This document shows, piece after piece, positions 44,542-52,070 of a stretch of 64,000 bases of DNA. This DNA comes from Allobosea thiooxidans (GTDB lineage Bacteria; Pseudomonadota; Alphaproteobacteria; Rhizobiales; Beijerinckiaceae). Position 1 is the first letter of the stretch, and each line of letters starts with the position of its first letter. The translations under genes were made by a program, and so were the position numbers. The stretch spans positions 62,001 to 126,000 of the forward strand of contig NZ_FUYX01000013.1 of NCBI RefSeq assembly GCF_900168195.1, read 5' to 3'. Below the pieces are notes generated by a model that ran no database searches, was not told the origin of the DNA, and was given only the letters and a program-made list of their open reading frames with translations.

Positions 44542-44853
44542 CGGGGCTCTGACGGCCGCCACCGAGGCCATCCCCTCCGCTGCGCCGGCCGCCCTGTCCG
44601 GGCGATTCATCACATTGCCGTGGCATCCTGCGCCGGGTTTCGAGCCTGTCCAAACCCTGCCGCAAAGTGCCCTGATGATCGCCACACGCGCTTGTGACAA
44701 AGCGCCTCGTGACGTGAATCGGCTTCGGTTATATGAACGGCAGATGAACGATTCCGACAGGAAATGTTCATCTTCGAGGCCGCCGATCGGGAACCACGAG
44801 CGGCCGCCCGCGTTCCGCCCGAGCCCTTCCAAGCTGCTGAAGGACAGCCGCCC
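44542..44853. other. 312-base intergenic region upstream of the OpgC gene
   Basis: No convincing gene. It contains GCGCTT-GTGACA-AAGCGC near 44690 and an AT-richer stretch (GGTTATATGAACGGCAGATGAACG) near 44727, probably the promoter region of the OpgC/SGNH pair. An alternative in-frame ATG for OpgC lies at 44764 but lacks a spaced ribosome site. Confidence 0.4.
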
Positions 44854-46080
44854 GTGTCGTCCCTCCCATCCTTCAGACGCTTCCTGCTGATCGGCCGGCC
44901 GGCCGAGGGCGCGGGGCTTTCTGCCGGCGGGCGCGATGCGCGGATCGACGTGGTGCGCGGGCTCGCGCTGCTGATCATCTTCATCAACCACATGCCCGGG
45001 AACGTCGCCTCGGCCTATACGCCGTACAATTTCGGCTTCTCGGACGCTGCGGACATCTTCGTGCTGCTCGCCGGCGTCTCGGCGACCCTGGCCTATGGCG
45101 GGCTGATCGAGCAGCGCGGCTTCTCGATCGCGGCGCTGAAGCTCGGCGCCCGGCTGTGGACGCTCTATATCGCGCATATCGCCGTCTTCATCATCGTCTG
45201 CGGCGTCGTCGCCACGGCGGTGACGCGGACCGAGAACCCGCTCTATGTCGAGATGATCAACATCCAGCCCTTCTTCCGGGACACGGTCGAGGCGCTGATC
45301 GGCGCGCTGACGCTGACCTATCAGCCCTCCTATCTCGACATCCTGCCGCTCTACATCGTGCTGCTGGCGCTGTTCCCGGCGATCTACTACGCGGCGCGGA
45401 TCAGCCCGCTCCTGACGCTGGTAGGCTCGCTGGCGATCTGGCAGGCCGCGCTCGTATTCGAGCTCAACCTGCCCAACGGCAATGCCGGCGTCTGGTTCTT
45501 CAACCCCTTCGCCTGGCAGGTGATCTTCACGCTCGGCGTCGTCATCGGCCGGGCCGCGCTGCTCGGCGTCGGCGCGCCGCGCCGGGCCTGGCTCGACGCT
45601 GCGGCGCTGGCGTTCATCGTCTTCGCCTGGGTGGTGAAGACGGCCACGGGCAACCCGACCGGCATCGCCGTGCTGAACGACTGGTTCGACTCCGTTCAGC
45701 TCGGCTCGGACAAGACCAACCTCGCCTGGATGCGGCTGATCCATATCGGGGCGCTGACCTGGCTCGCGATCCGCTGGCTTCCGGCCGGCGGATCGATGGC
45801 GAAGTACGCCCCGGGGCACGTCCTGGCCTGCGTCGGGCAGAATTCGCTGCATGTCTTCTGTGTCGGGATCGTGCTCGCGATCATCGGGCAGATCCTGCTG
45901 GCGGAAACATCCTTCGCTCTGGGCGTTCAGTTGCTGATCTGCACGGCCGGCATTACAATTCTGACAGGGTTAGGGATGTTCCTGTCGTGGTATCGCTCGA
46001 TCACGAAACGCGGCGAAAGCGCCGAGCCTACCCAGGTGCGCGGCACGCAGGCGCCGCGGCCTTCCTTGTCCTCGCGCTGA
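44854..46080 (+). CDS. OpgC family membrane acyltransferase
   Basis: A 408-residue polytopic protein of the OpgC group, which in enterics succinylates periplasmic glucans. DARIDVVRGLALLIIFINHMPGN is the family opening with the His of acyltransferase-3-like proteins. SDAADIFVLLAGVSATLAYG and FFNPFAWQVIFTLGVVIGR are further OpgC blocks. Ten or so helices follow. The GTG at 44854 has AAGGA nine bases upstream. The 3' end overlaps an SGNH hydrolase gene by 94 bases, suggesting both enzymes alter the same glycan. Confidence 0.88.
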   Translation: MSSLPSFRRFLLIGRPAEGAGLSAGGRDARIDVVRGLALLIIFINHMPGNVASAYTPYNFGFSDAADIFVLLAGVSATLAYGGLIEQRGFSIAALKLGARLWTLYIAHIAVFIIVCGVVATAVTRTENPLYVEMINIQPFFRDTVEALIGALTLTYQPSYLDILPLYIVLLALFPAIYYAARISPLLTLVGSLAIWQAALVFELNLPNGNAGVWFFNPFAWQVIFTLGVVIGRAALLGVGAPRRAWLDAAALAFIVFAWVVKTATGNPTGIAVLNDWFDSVQLGSDKTNLAWMRLIHIGALTWLAIRWLPAGGSMAKYAPGHVLACVGQNSLHVFCVGIVLAIIGQILLAETSFALGVQLLICTAGITILTGLGMFLSWYRSITKRGESAEPTQVRGTQAPRPSLSSR

Positions 46081-46829
46081 GTTCATTCGCGGTCGCGGCG
46101 CCGATGCAGCCCTCGGCCGATGCGCGCTGCCGGGCCGACCCGGCGAAGCCGCTATTCCAGCCGAGCCTGCCCTCCGCGCGCAAGGCGCTCCAGGAAACCG
46201 GCCGCCTGACGATCGTGGCGCTGGGCTCGTCGACGACGGCAGGCTCCGGCGCCAGCGCCGAGGACAAGAGCTATCCCTCAGTGCTGCAGGCGGAGCTGCG
46301 CCGACGCCTGCCGGGCGCCGAGGTCTCGGTCGTCAACAAGGGGGTGGGCGGGCAATCGGCCTACGACATGCTGCTGCGCATGGATGCCGACGTCATCGAC
46401 GAGAAGCCCGCCATCGTCATCTGGCAGACGGTGATCAACGACGCCATCCGCGATATCGGCGAGGACAAGCTCGCCAAGATCCTCCGCAAGGGCATCGGCA
46501 AGGCCCGCGCCGCCGGCATCGACATGGTGCTGATGGATCTGCCCTGGCTGCCGCGCGAGGGCCGCTATCCGCATTACGACGATTATCGCAGGGTCCTGGG
46601 CAAGACGGCGCAGGAGCAGGGCGTCTCGCTCTTCCCGCGCTATGCGCTGATGAAGGGCTGGTCGAATACGCGCCAGTTCACTTCCGAGGAGCTCGTCGGG
46701 ATGGACGGCCTGCACCTGGTCGACGCGGCTTATCGCTGCCTCGGACTCAGGCTCGCGGACGGGATCGTGGCCGGCATCGGCTCCGTCCGGATCGAAACGG
46801 CCGGCGGCAAGGCAAGGCCGTCCGACTGA
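45987..46829 (+). CDS. exported SGNH/GDSL hydrolase
   Basis: A 280-residue SGNH esterase. A signal-like segment (GAAAFLVLALSSFAVA) follows a basic start. Block I is VALGSSTTAGSGAS, with GSS in place of GDS, the nucleophile Ser retained. NKGVGGQSAYD is block II, VINDA block III and DGLHLVD block V with Asp and His. The GTG start at 45987 lies inside the OpgC gene in another frame, with TAGGGA upstream, so the pair is translationally linked. It may deacylate what OpgC acylates. Confidence 0.82.
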   Translation: MVSLDHETRRKRRAYPGARHAGAAAFLVLALSSFAVAAPMQPSADARCRADPAKPLFQPSLPSARKALQETGRLTIVALGSSTTAGSGASAEDKSYPSVLQAELRRRLPGAEVSVVNKGVGGQSAYDMLLRMDADVIDEKPAIVIWQTVINDAIRDIGEDKLAKILRKGIGKARAAGIDMVLMDLPWLPREGRYPHYDDYRRVLGKTAQEQGVSLFPRYALMKGWSNTRQFTSEELVGMDGLHLVDAAYRCLGLRLADGIVAGIGSVRIETAGGKARPSD

Positions 46830-46856
46830 CCGGCCGGGCAACCCCGGCTGGAGGTG

Positions 46857-47783
46857 CTACTTGGCCAGCACCTCGATATCGCGGTCGCTGCCGGATTCGA
46901 CCTTGAAGTCCCGCGAGTAGATCTGGCCCTCCTGCCGGGCGATCAGCACGTAGTCGCCCTCGGCCAGAATGACCTGGGGAAAGGCGCCGATCGCCTCGCG
47001 GATGACGTCGCCGCCAGGGGTAAGGACGCTGAAGGCGGTGCCGGCGAAGGCCTCTCCGCCGGTGGCGGCGACGAGCTTCAGCGTGACCTTGGCCGCGCGA
47101 TGATGCAGCGTCGCGTCGGTGACCTTGCCGGTCTCGACCTTGACGTCGGCGCGCTGGATCGCGTTGGAATCGCCATAGGTCGAGACGACGTGGTAGGTGC
47201 CTTCCGGCAGGCGGATGACCTCTCCGGCCTTGGCGCCGCTCGTCACCAGCCGCCCTTCGGAATTGCCCTGCAGTGGGACGAAGACCGAGAAGGAGAGCTG
47301 CCCGGCGGGAATCGGCGCATCGCCGATCGAACCGGCGAGCGAGAGCGCACCCGCGCTGATGGCGACCTGGTCGCGCAGGCCCTGCGGCCCGAGGCTGACG
47401 CGCTTCGTGCCGCTGGCGAAGCCATAGGCGGCGTGGACGACATAGTTGCCGGACGGCAGCGAGAAGCTCGGCTCCGGGTCGTTGGAACGGGCGACGATGC
47501 GCGGAGCGGAGCCGTCGGCGGATTCCGTCAGGATGCGCCAGGCCAGGCCGGAGCGGATCGGCTTGCGGTCATTGGCGAACTGGGCCGAAATCGCGAGCTG
47601 GGCCAGCCCGTTGACGGCGGCGGGCTGCTCCGGGGCGGGGCGGGGGGCAGGCAGCGGCGTGTCGGCGCCGGGGCCGGTATCCGGCGCCGGAACCTGGGCC
47701 GAGACCGGCGAAAGCAGGACGGCCATGGCGAAGACGACGCCGGCGAGGCGGCGGCCAGCTTCAAACCCATCCAATTCCAGCAT
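46857..47783 (-). CDS. exported protein with three carboxypeptidase-regulatory-like repeats
   Basis: A 308-residue protein with signal LAGVVFAMAVLLSPVSAQ and a Pro-rich linker. The rest holds three related beta-sandwich units, each with the pattern L(P/A)xGxYxVxxxYG: SLPSGNYVVHAAYGF, RLPEGTYHVVSTYGD and LAEGDYVLIARQEG. They resemble carboxypeptidase-regulatory or PEGA-like surface domains that bind wall or polysaccharide. The gene is convergent with the SGNH gene, ending 27 bases after it. Function unknown. Confidence 0.75.
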   Translation of the reverse strand: MLELDGFEAGRRLAGVVFAMAVLLSPVSAQVPAPDTGPGADTPLPAPRPAPEQPAAVNGLAQLAISAQFANDRKPIRSGLAWRILTESADGSAPRIVARSNDPEPSFSLPSGNYVVHAAYGFASGTKRVSLGPQGLRDQVAISAGALSLAGSIGDAPIPAGQLSFSVFVPLQGNSEGRLVTSGAKAGEVIRLPEGTYHVVSTYGDSNAIQRADVKVETGKVTDATLHHRAAKVTLKLVAATGGEAFAGTAFSVLTPGGDVIREAIGAFPQVILAEGDYVLIARQEGQIYSRDFKVESGSDRDIEVLAK

Positions 47784-47886
47784 GCTTTCCGTCCTCGGCG
47801 ACCCTGCGGCGATGTATGAGCAGGCTCGCTTGTCCTCATCATGGCGAAGGAATAGGTCATTTCCATCGCCATCGTCCGGATGTTTC

Positions 47887-48456
47887 ATGACCGATACGCT
47901 CTCTCTGCTCAAGCTGCGTCGCTCGGTGCCGCCGCAGTTCCTTTCCGCCCCGGGCCCGCAGGGCGCGCAGCTCGACGAGTTGCTCGCGATCGCGGCGCGC
48001 GTGCCCGACCACGGCAAGCTCGCGCCCTGGCGTTTCATCGTCTTCACCGGCGCGGCGCGTGAGAAGGCGGCCGCGGTGGTAGCGCGCGTCTATCGGGAGA
48101 AGAACCCGCAGGCGAGCGAGGAACAGGTCGAGTTCGAGCGCAAGCGCCTGCTGCATGCACCCGTCATCGTCGGCGTGGTCTCGCGGGCGCGCCAGCACGT
48201 CAAGATCCCACTCTGGGAGCAGGAGCTCTCGGCCGGCGCCGTCTGCATGAATATGCTCGTCGCCGCCTATGCCATGGGCTATGCCGGCTCCTGGCTGACG
48301 AACTGGTTCTCCTTCGACCGCGAGATCATGACCGCGTTCGGCCTTGCCGAGGACGAACGGATGGCCGGCTTCATCCATATCGGCACGCCGACGGCGCCGA
48401 TCAGTGATCGCGACCGGCCGGTGATGTCCGAGATCGTCAGCTACTACGGAGCGTGA
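47887..48456 (+). CDS. nitroreductase family protein, YdjA-like
   Basis: A 189-residue FMN-dependent nitroreductase-fold protein. LLKLRRSVPPQFL is the FMN-binding N-terminal block and ARVPDHGKLAPWRFIVF the YdjA-type dimer block. ELSAGAVCMNMLVAAYAMGYAGSWLTNW and FIHIGTPTAP complete the family. Substrate unknown; relatives reduce nitroaromatics or thio compounds. One base separates its stop from the flavin reductase start, so they form an operon. Confidence 0.9.
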   Translation: MTDTLSLLKLRRSVPPQFLSAPGPQGAQLDELLAIAARVPDHGKLAPWRFIVFTGAAREKAAAVVARVYREKNPQASEEQVEFERKRLLHAPVIVGVVSRARQHVKIPLWEQELSAGAVCMNMLVAAYAMGYAGSWLTNWFSFDREIMTAFGLAEDERMAGFIHIGTPTAPISDRDRPVMSEIVSYYGA

Positions 48457-48457
48457 C

Positions 48458-49066
48458 GTGACCTATTATTCGGCGACCAAGGACGATCTCGGCTTCGCCC
48501 ACGACCCCTTCAAGGCGATCGTGGCGCCGCGGCCGATCGGCTGGATCACGGCGCTGAGCGCCAAGGGCGAGGTGAATCTCTCGCCCTACAGCTTCTTCAA
48601 CGCGATCTCGTCGCGGCCGAACATCGTGATGTTCTCCTCCGAGAACAAGAAGGATGCGGTCGCCTTCATCGAGGAGACGGGGGAGTTCACCTGCTCGCTG
48701 GTGACGAAGGCGCTGGCGCAGCCGATGAACCTGACCTCGGCGCCGCTGCCGCGCGGCGAGAACGAATACATCCATGCCGGGCTCGAGATGGCGCCGTCGC
48801 GCTTCGTCAAGCCGCCGCGCGTGGCGGGGACGCCGGCCGCGCTCGAATGCAAGCTGCTCTCGATCCAGCAGCTCAGGGATCTCGAGGGCAACGAGGTGCC
48901 GCGCTGGATGGTGCTGGGGCAGGTCGTCGGCACCTTCATCGACGACGCCTTCGTCAAGGACGGGCGCTTCGACACGGCCGGCGCCAACCCGATCGCGCGC
49001 TGCGGCTATGCCGATTATGCCGAGGTGACGAGCCTGTTCTCGATCCAGCGGCCGGCGGGCGGCTGA
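48458..49066 (+). CDS. flavin reductase family protein
   Basis: A 202-residue flavin reductase-like (FMN-binding split barrel) protein. VAPRPIGWITALSAKGEVNLSPYSFFNAISS is the diagnostic block, and RPNIVMFSSENKKDA follows. GTG at 48458 directly follows the nitroreductase stop. The pairing of two flavoproteins suggests a shared reductive step, perhaps supplying reduced flavin. Confidence 0.9.
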   Translation: MTYYSATKDDLGFAHDPFKAIVAPRPIGWITALSAKGEVNLSPYSFFNAISSRPNIVMFSSENKKDAVAFIEETGEFTCSLVTKALAQPMNLTSAPLPRGENEYIHAGLEMAPSRFVKPPRVAGTPAALECKLLSIQQLRDLEGNEVPRWMVLGQVVGTFIDDAFVKDGRFDTAGANPIARCGYADYAEVTSLFSIQRPAGG

Positions 49067-49077
49067 CGCTGCCCGGC

Positions 49078-49169
49078 GTCATGCTCGCCCTTGTGGCGAG
49101 CATCCACGTCTTGAACACGGCCTCGATCGATGAAGACCTGGATGGTCGGGACAAGCCCGACCATGATGG
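49078..49169. repeat. dispersed paired-hairpin repeat, family B, copy 3
   Basis: Between convergent gene ends. GTCATGCTCGCCCTTGTGG with GCGAGCAT forms one perfect hairpin and ATGGTCGGG / CCCGACCAT the other. CCACGTCTT and AAGACCTGG join them to the centre. The order is the reverse complement of copy 1 at 13654. Confidence 0.85.
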
Positions 49170-49208
49170 GGAGGCAGGGGACGGCGCGTCGCGAAGCGGC
49201 GGCCGGCC

Positions 49209-49418
49209 TTATCCGGCCAGCGGCTTGGCGCGGTAGTCGCCGAGCGGGGCGAGGGCTCGGTTGATCGCTTCGGCGTCGAGGGCGACGCCCTCCGGCAAGG
49301 TCAGGCGCGGCGGATCGAGCGTCACCTTCGCGCCCGGTGCGAGCGCCGTGGCTGCCTGCTGGACGCGCGAGGCGCAGCCGCCGCAATGCATCCCCGAAAT
49401 CGCAAAAACCTGAGTCAT
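49209..49418 (-). CDS. heavy-metal-associated (HMA) domain protein
   Basis: A 69-residue CopZ-like metal chaperone. MHCGGCASRV holds the metal-binding CxxC of the ferredoxin-like HMA fold. Length and layout match copper chaperones, although no copper exporter lies nearby. It lies 19 bases downstream of the HpcH gene on the same strand and is probably cotranscribed with it. Confidence 0.85.
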   Translation of the reverse strand: MTQVFAISGMHCGGCASRVQQAATALAPGAKVTLDPPRLTLPEGVALDAEAINRALAPLGDYRAKPLAG

Positions 49419-49437
49419 CCGAATCGCCTCCGGCCGT

Positions 49438-50316
49438 TCATTCAGCCAGTTTCCGAGCTCGCGCGAGGAGCCGCTGCGCCCTGATCAGATGGGGACGATC
49501 CAGCATCTCGCCATCGAGGCCGATGACGCCGGCGCCGGGATTGGCCTCGAACAGCGCGACGATCTGGCCGGCCTTGGCCAGCGCCTCCGGCGAGGGAGAG
49601 AAGATCTCGTTGATCGGGGCAACCTGCGCGGGGTGGATCGCCATCTTGCCGGTGAAGCCGTCGCGCCGGGCGGCCAGGCACTCGGCTCGGAAGGCGGCAT
49701 CGTCGCGGAAATTGGTGAAGACGGTGTCGACCGCGTCGATCTGGGCTGCGCTCGCGGCGAGGAGCGTCAGCGCGCGGGCAAGGCGATAGGGGTCGGTGTA
49801 GGAGCCGTCCTCGAGCCGGTTGGTCTCGGCGCCGAGATCAGCCGAGAGGTCCTCGGCGCCCCAGGTCAGCGCCATCAGGCGATGCGAGGAGCGGGCATAG
49901 CTGCCGAGGCCGAAGATGCCCTTGCCGTTCTCGGTGGCGATCGGGAGGATCCGGGTCTTGCCGTCGGGCAGGTCGGCCTCCGCCTCGCGCACGGCGATCT
50001 TGGCGGCGAGGTGGCCGACATCGACGCCGCCCTCCGATTTCGGCAGCATGATCGCGTCCGGCGCGCCGGGCATCACGGCGTCGAGATCGGCGTCGCTCAT
50101 GCCGGTCGTCAGGCCGTTGATGCGCACGATGAGCAGCGGCCGCTTCGCCAGCGGGCGGGTGGCCTCCAGGAAGGCGCGGGTGATCTCGCGCGCCTGCGGC
50201 TTGCCGTCGAGCGCGACCGAATCCTCAAGGTCGAGGATCAGCGCGTCGGCGCCGCTCTCCAGGCCCTTCTGCTGCTTCTTCGGGCTGTCGCCCGGCACGA
50301 ACAGGAGCGAGCGCAT
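49438..50316 (-). CDS. HpcH/HpaI aldolase / CoA ester lyase (CitE-like)
   Basis: A 292-residue CitE-type lyase. The opening RSLLFVPGDSPKKQQKGLESGADALILDLEDSV is diagnostic, with the metal-binding Glu and Asp. IMLPKSEGGVD and ENGKGIFGL then follow, with LTWGAEDLSADLGAE and GKMAIHPAQVAPIN completing the active site. Family members cleave malyl-, methylmalyl- or citramalyl-CoA. The MaoC dehydratase gene lies four bases upstream, a pairing that suits hydration then cleavage of a mesaconyl- or related CoA ester. Confidence 0.88.
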   Translation of the reverse strand: MRSLLFVPGDSPKKQQKGLESGADALILDLEDSVALDGKPQAREITRAFLEATRPLAKRPLLIVRINGLTTGMSDADLDAVMPGAPDAIMLPKSEGGVDVGHLAAKIAVREAEADLPDGKTRILPIATENGKGIFGLGSYARSSHRLMALTWGAEDLSADLGAETNRLEDGSYTDPYRLARALTLLAASAAQIDAVDTVFTNFRDDAAFRAECLAARRDGFTGKMAIHPAQVAPINEIFSPSPEALAKAGQIVALFEANPGAGVIGLDGEMLDRPHLIRAQRLLARARKLAE

Positions 50317-50320
50317 GCCG

Positions 50321-50818
50321 TCAGACCGCGACCGTTGCGGGGGTGGGGCGCTTGCGCATGAAGGCCTGGCGGCGGCACTGGGCGACCAGCGTGCCGTCCT
50401 GCTTGTAGGCCTTGTGCAGGAAGTCGACGATGCCGGCATCCGGACGCGAGCGCGATTCGCGCTTGGCGACGATCTCGGTGGTGCAGTTCACGGTGTCGCC
50501 CTCGAACAGTGGAGCGGGGAAGGCGACGTCGGTCATGCCGAGATTGCCGATGGTGGTGCCGACGGTGGTGTCGTTGACCGAGATCCCGATCATCAGGCCG
50601 AGCGTGAACAGCGAGTTCATCAGCGGCTTGCCCCACTCCGTCTCGGTCGCGCAGAAATGCGCATCGATATGAAGGGGTTGCGGGTTGAGCGTCATGTTGG
50701 AAAACAACATGTTGTCCATCTGCGTGACGGTCCGCGTCAGGCCGTGCTCGATCACCGCTCCGACCTGGAAATCCTCGAAATAGATCCCGCCACGCTTGTG
50801 ACGCATCACATCCGCCAT
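50321..50818 (-). CDS. MaoC-like hot-dog dehydratase
   Basis: A 165-residue MaoC-family hydratase. GGIYFEDFQVGAVIEHGLTRTVTQMDNMLFSNMTLNPQPLHID-type sequence contains the conserved acid and His of the (R)-hydratase active site (DN and PLHID). VPLFEGDTVN-like sequence (APLFEGDTVN) forms the second half. Together with the CitE-like lyase downstream it may form a short CoA-ester pathway; mesaconyl-CoA hydratase is one candidate. Confidence 0.85.
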   Translation of the reverse strand: MADVMRHKRGGIYFEDFQVGAVIEHGLTRTVTQMDNMLFSNMTLNPQPLHIDAHFCATETEWGKPLMNSLFTLGLMIGISVNDTTVGTTIGNLGMTDVAFPAPLFEGDTVNCTTEIVAKRESRSRPDAGIVDFLHKAYKQDGTLVAQCRRQAFMRKRPTPATVAV

Positions 50819-50928
50819 CGACGCCTCCGCCTTCGCATCGCCGGCCGCTGAGCCGGCGCGAAAGTCGTAGAGCGCGATCCGCCGGGAGGGAAGCGGAAAG
50901 CGCGGCGTTAAGCTCCCGAGGGGCGTTC

Positions 50929-50943
50929 TTAACGCTTCGCTTA
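50929..50943 (+). promoter_or_regulatory. weak CtrA-like box
   Basis: TTAACGCTTCGCTTACC, preceded by a second TTAA at about 50908, lies 66-80 bases before the transglycosylase ATG. The second half-site is CTTA rather than TTAA, so the match is weaker than at 30582 or 34456. Confidence 0.3.
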
Positions 50944-51008
50944 CCATAATGGAGCAGGCTGAATCATGCGCTCCCGCATCGCGCGGAGGCGGTCCGCCGA
51001 AGGTCTCG

Positions 51009-52070
51009 ATGTTCCTCTTCACCACGCCGCAGAGCCGCGAGGCGCAGCCAGCCAATCCGGTCGTCAGCGCCATCCGCCAGGGTGCGGAGCGGACGGGGGC
51101 GGGGTTCGATTACCTGCTCAAGACGGCGCAGCGCGAATCCGCCCTGGAGCCCGACGCCAAGGCGAGGACATCGAGCGCGACCGGGCTCTTCCAGTTCATC
51201 GAGCAGACCTGGCTCGCCATGGTGAAGCAGGAGGGCCCGAAGCAGGGGCTCTCGCAATATGCCGACGCGATCTCCGAGAGCGGCGGGCGGCTCAGCGTTT
51301 CCGACCCGGCAGCGCGGGAGAAGATCCTGCAGCTGCGCAACGATCCGCAGGTCGCCGCGGTGATGGCGGGCGCGCTGACCCAGAAGAACCGCGACCAGCT
51401 CGCCGGCGCCCTCGGGCGGCAGCCGCAGGCGGGCGAGCTCTACATGGCGCATGTGCTGGGCGCGCGCGGCGCTTCCGACCTGATCCGCGCCGTGGCCAGC
51501 GACCCGAGCCGCGTCGCGGCGCGGGATTTCCCCGAAGCCGCCGCCGCCAACCGCTCGATCTTCTACGACAAGGCGGGACGCGCGCGCAGCGTCCAGGAGG
51601 TCTATGGCGTGCTTGCGGCGAGCCATGCCGGCACGCAGGTCGCGGCCGGTACGGCGCAGGCCGGGCAAGCCGGACAGGGCGAGATTCCCGAAGCCGAGAT
51701 CGCGGCGGCGCTGCGTCCGGGCCGGGCGAAGGGGCTGGTCGGCCTGTTCTCCACGACCGGCTCGCGCGATCCGGTCTCCCGGGCCGTGGCCGATCTCTGG
51801 ACGACGCCCAGCCGGGGCGGCACGCGGGTTGCCTCGCTCGACAGCGCCGAACGCTATTTCCCGCGCCGCAACCAGGGCGGTGCGACCGAGGCTGCCGCCT
51901 CCGGCGTCGCACCAGCTGCCGGCGCGGGCAAGCCGGTCAATGCGCCCTTGCCGCCGGCGCGGCCGGACGACCTGTCGCGGCCGACGGCTGCGGCCGCGCA
52001 GACGGCCGGCAGGGCTCGGCCCGGGCCGCTCGACCTGTCAGCCTTCATGGTCCGGAGGGGCGGAGCATGA
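51009..52070 (+). CDS. lytic transglycosylase domain protein
   Basis: A 353-residue protein with a soluble lytic transglycosylase-like domain at about residues 25-180. The catalytic Glu is in LLKTAQRESALEPDAKA, followed by SSATGLFQFIEQTWL. The remainder is Ala/Gly/Pro-rich and low in complexity. No export signal is seen. Such proteins cut peptidoglycan locally, often for flagellar or secretion assembly. The ATG of the following DUF2336 gene overlaps its stop by 4 bases (ATGA). Confidence 0.85.
   Translation: MFLFTTPQSREAQPANPVVSAIRQGAERTGAGFDYLLKTAQRESALEPDAKARTSSATGLFQFIEQTWLAMVKQEGPKQGLSQYADAISESGGRLSVSDPAAREKILQLRNDPQVAAVMAGALTQKNRDQLAGALGRQPQAGELYMAHVLGARGASDLIRAVASDPSRVAARDFPEAAAANRSIFYDKAGRARSVQEVYGVLAASHAGTQVAAGTAQAGQAGQGEIPEAEIAAALRPGRAKGLVGLFSTTGSRDPVSRAVADLWTTPSRGGTRVASLDSAERYFPRRNQGGATEAAASGVAPAAGAGKPVNAPLPPARPDDLSRPTAAAAQTAGRARPGPLDLSAFMVRRGGA

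Noticed and set aside
43519..45852. A 777-codon antisense frame covering DUF2157, GDYXXLXY and OpgC genes
   Set aside because: Crosses three supported genes and is very rich in Arg, Gln and Asp without motifs.
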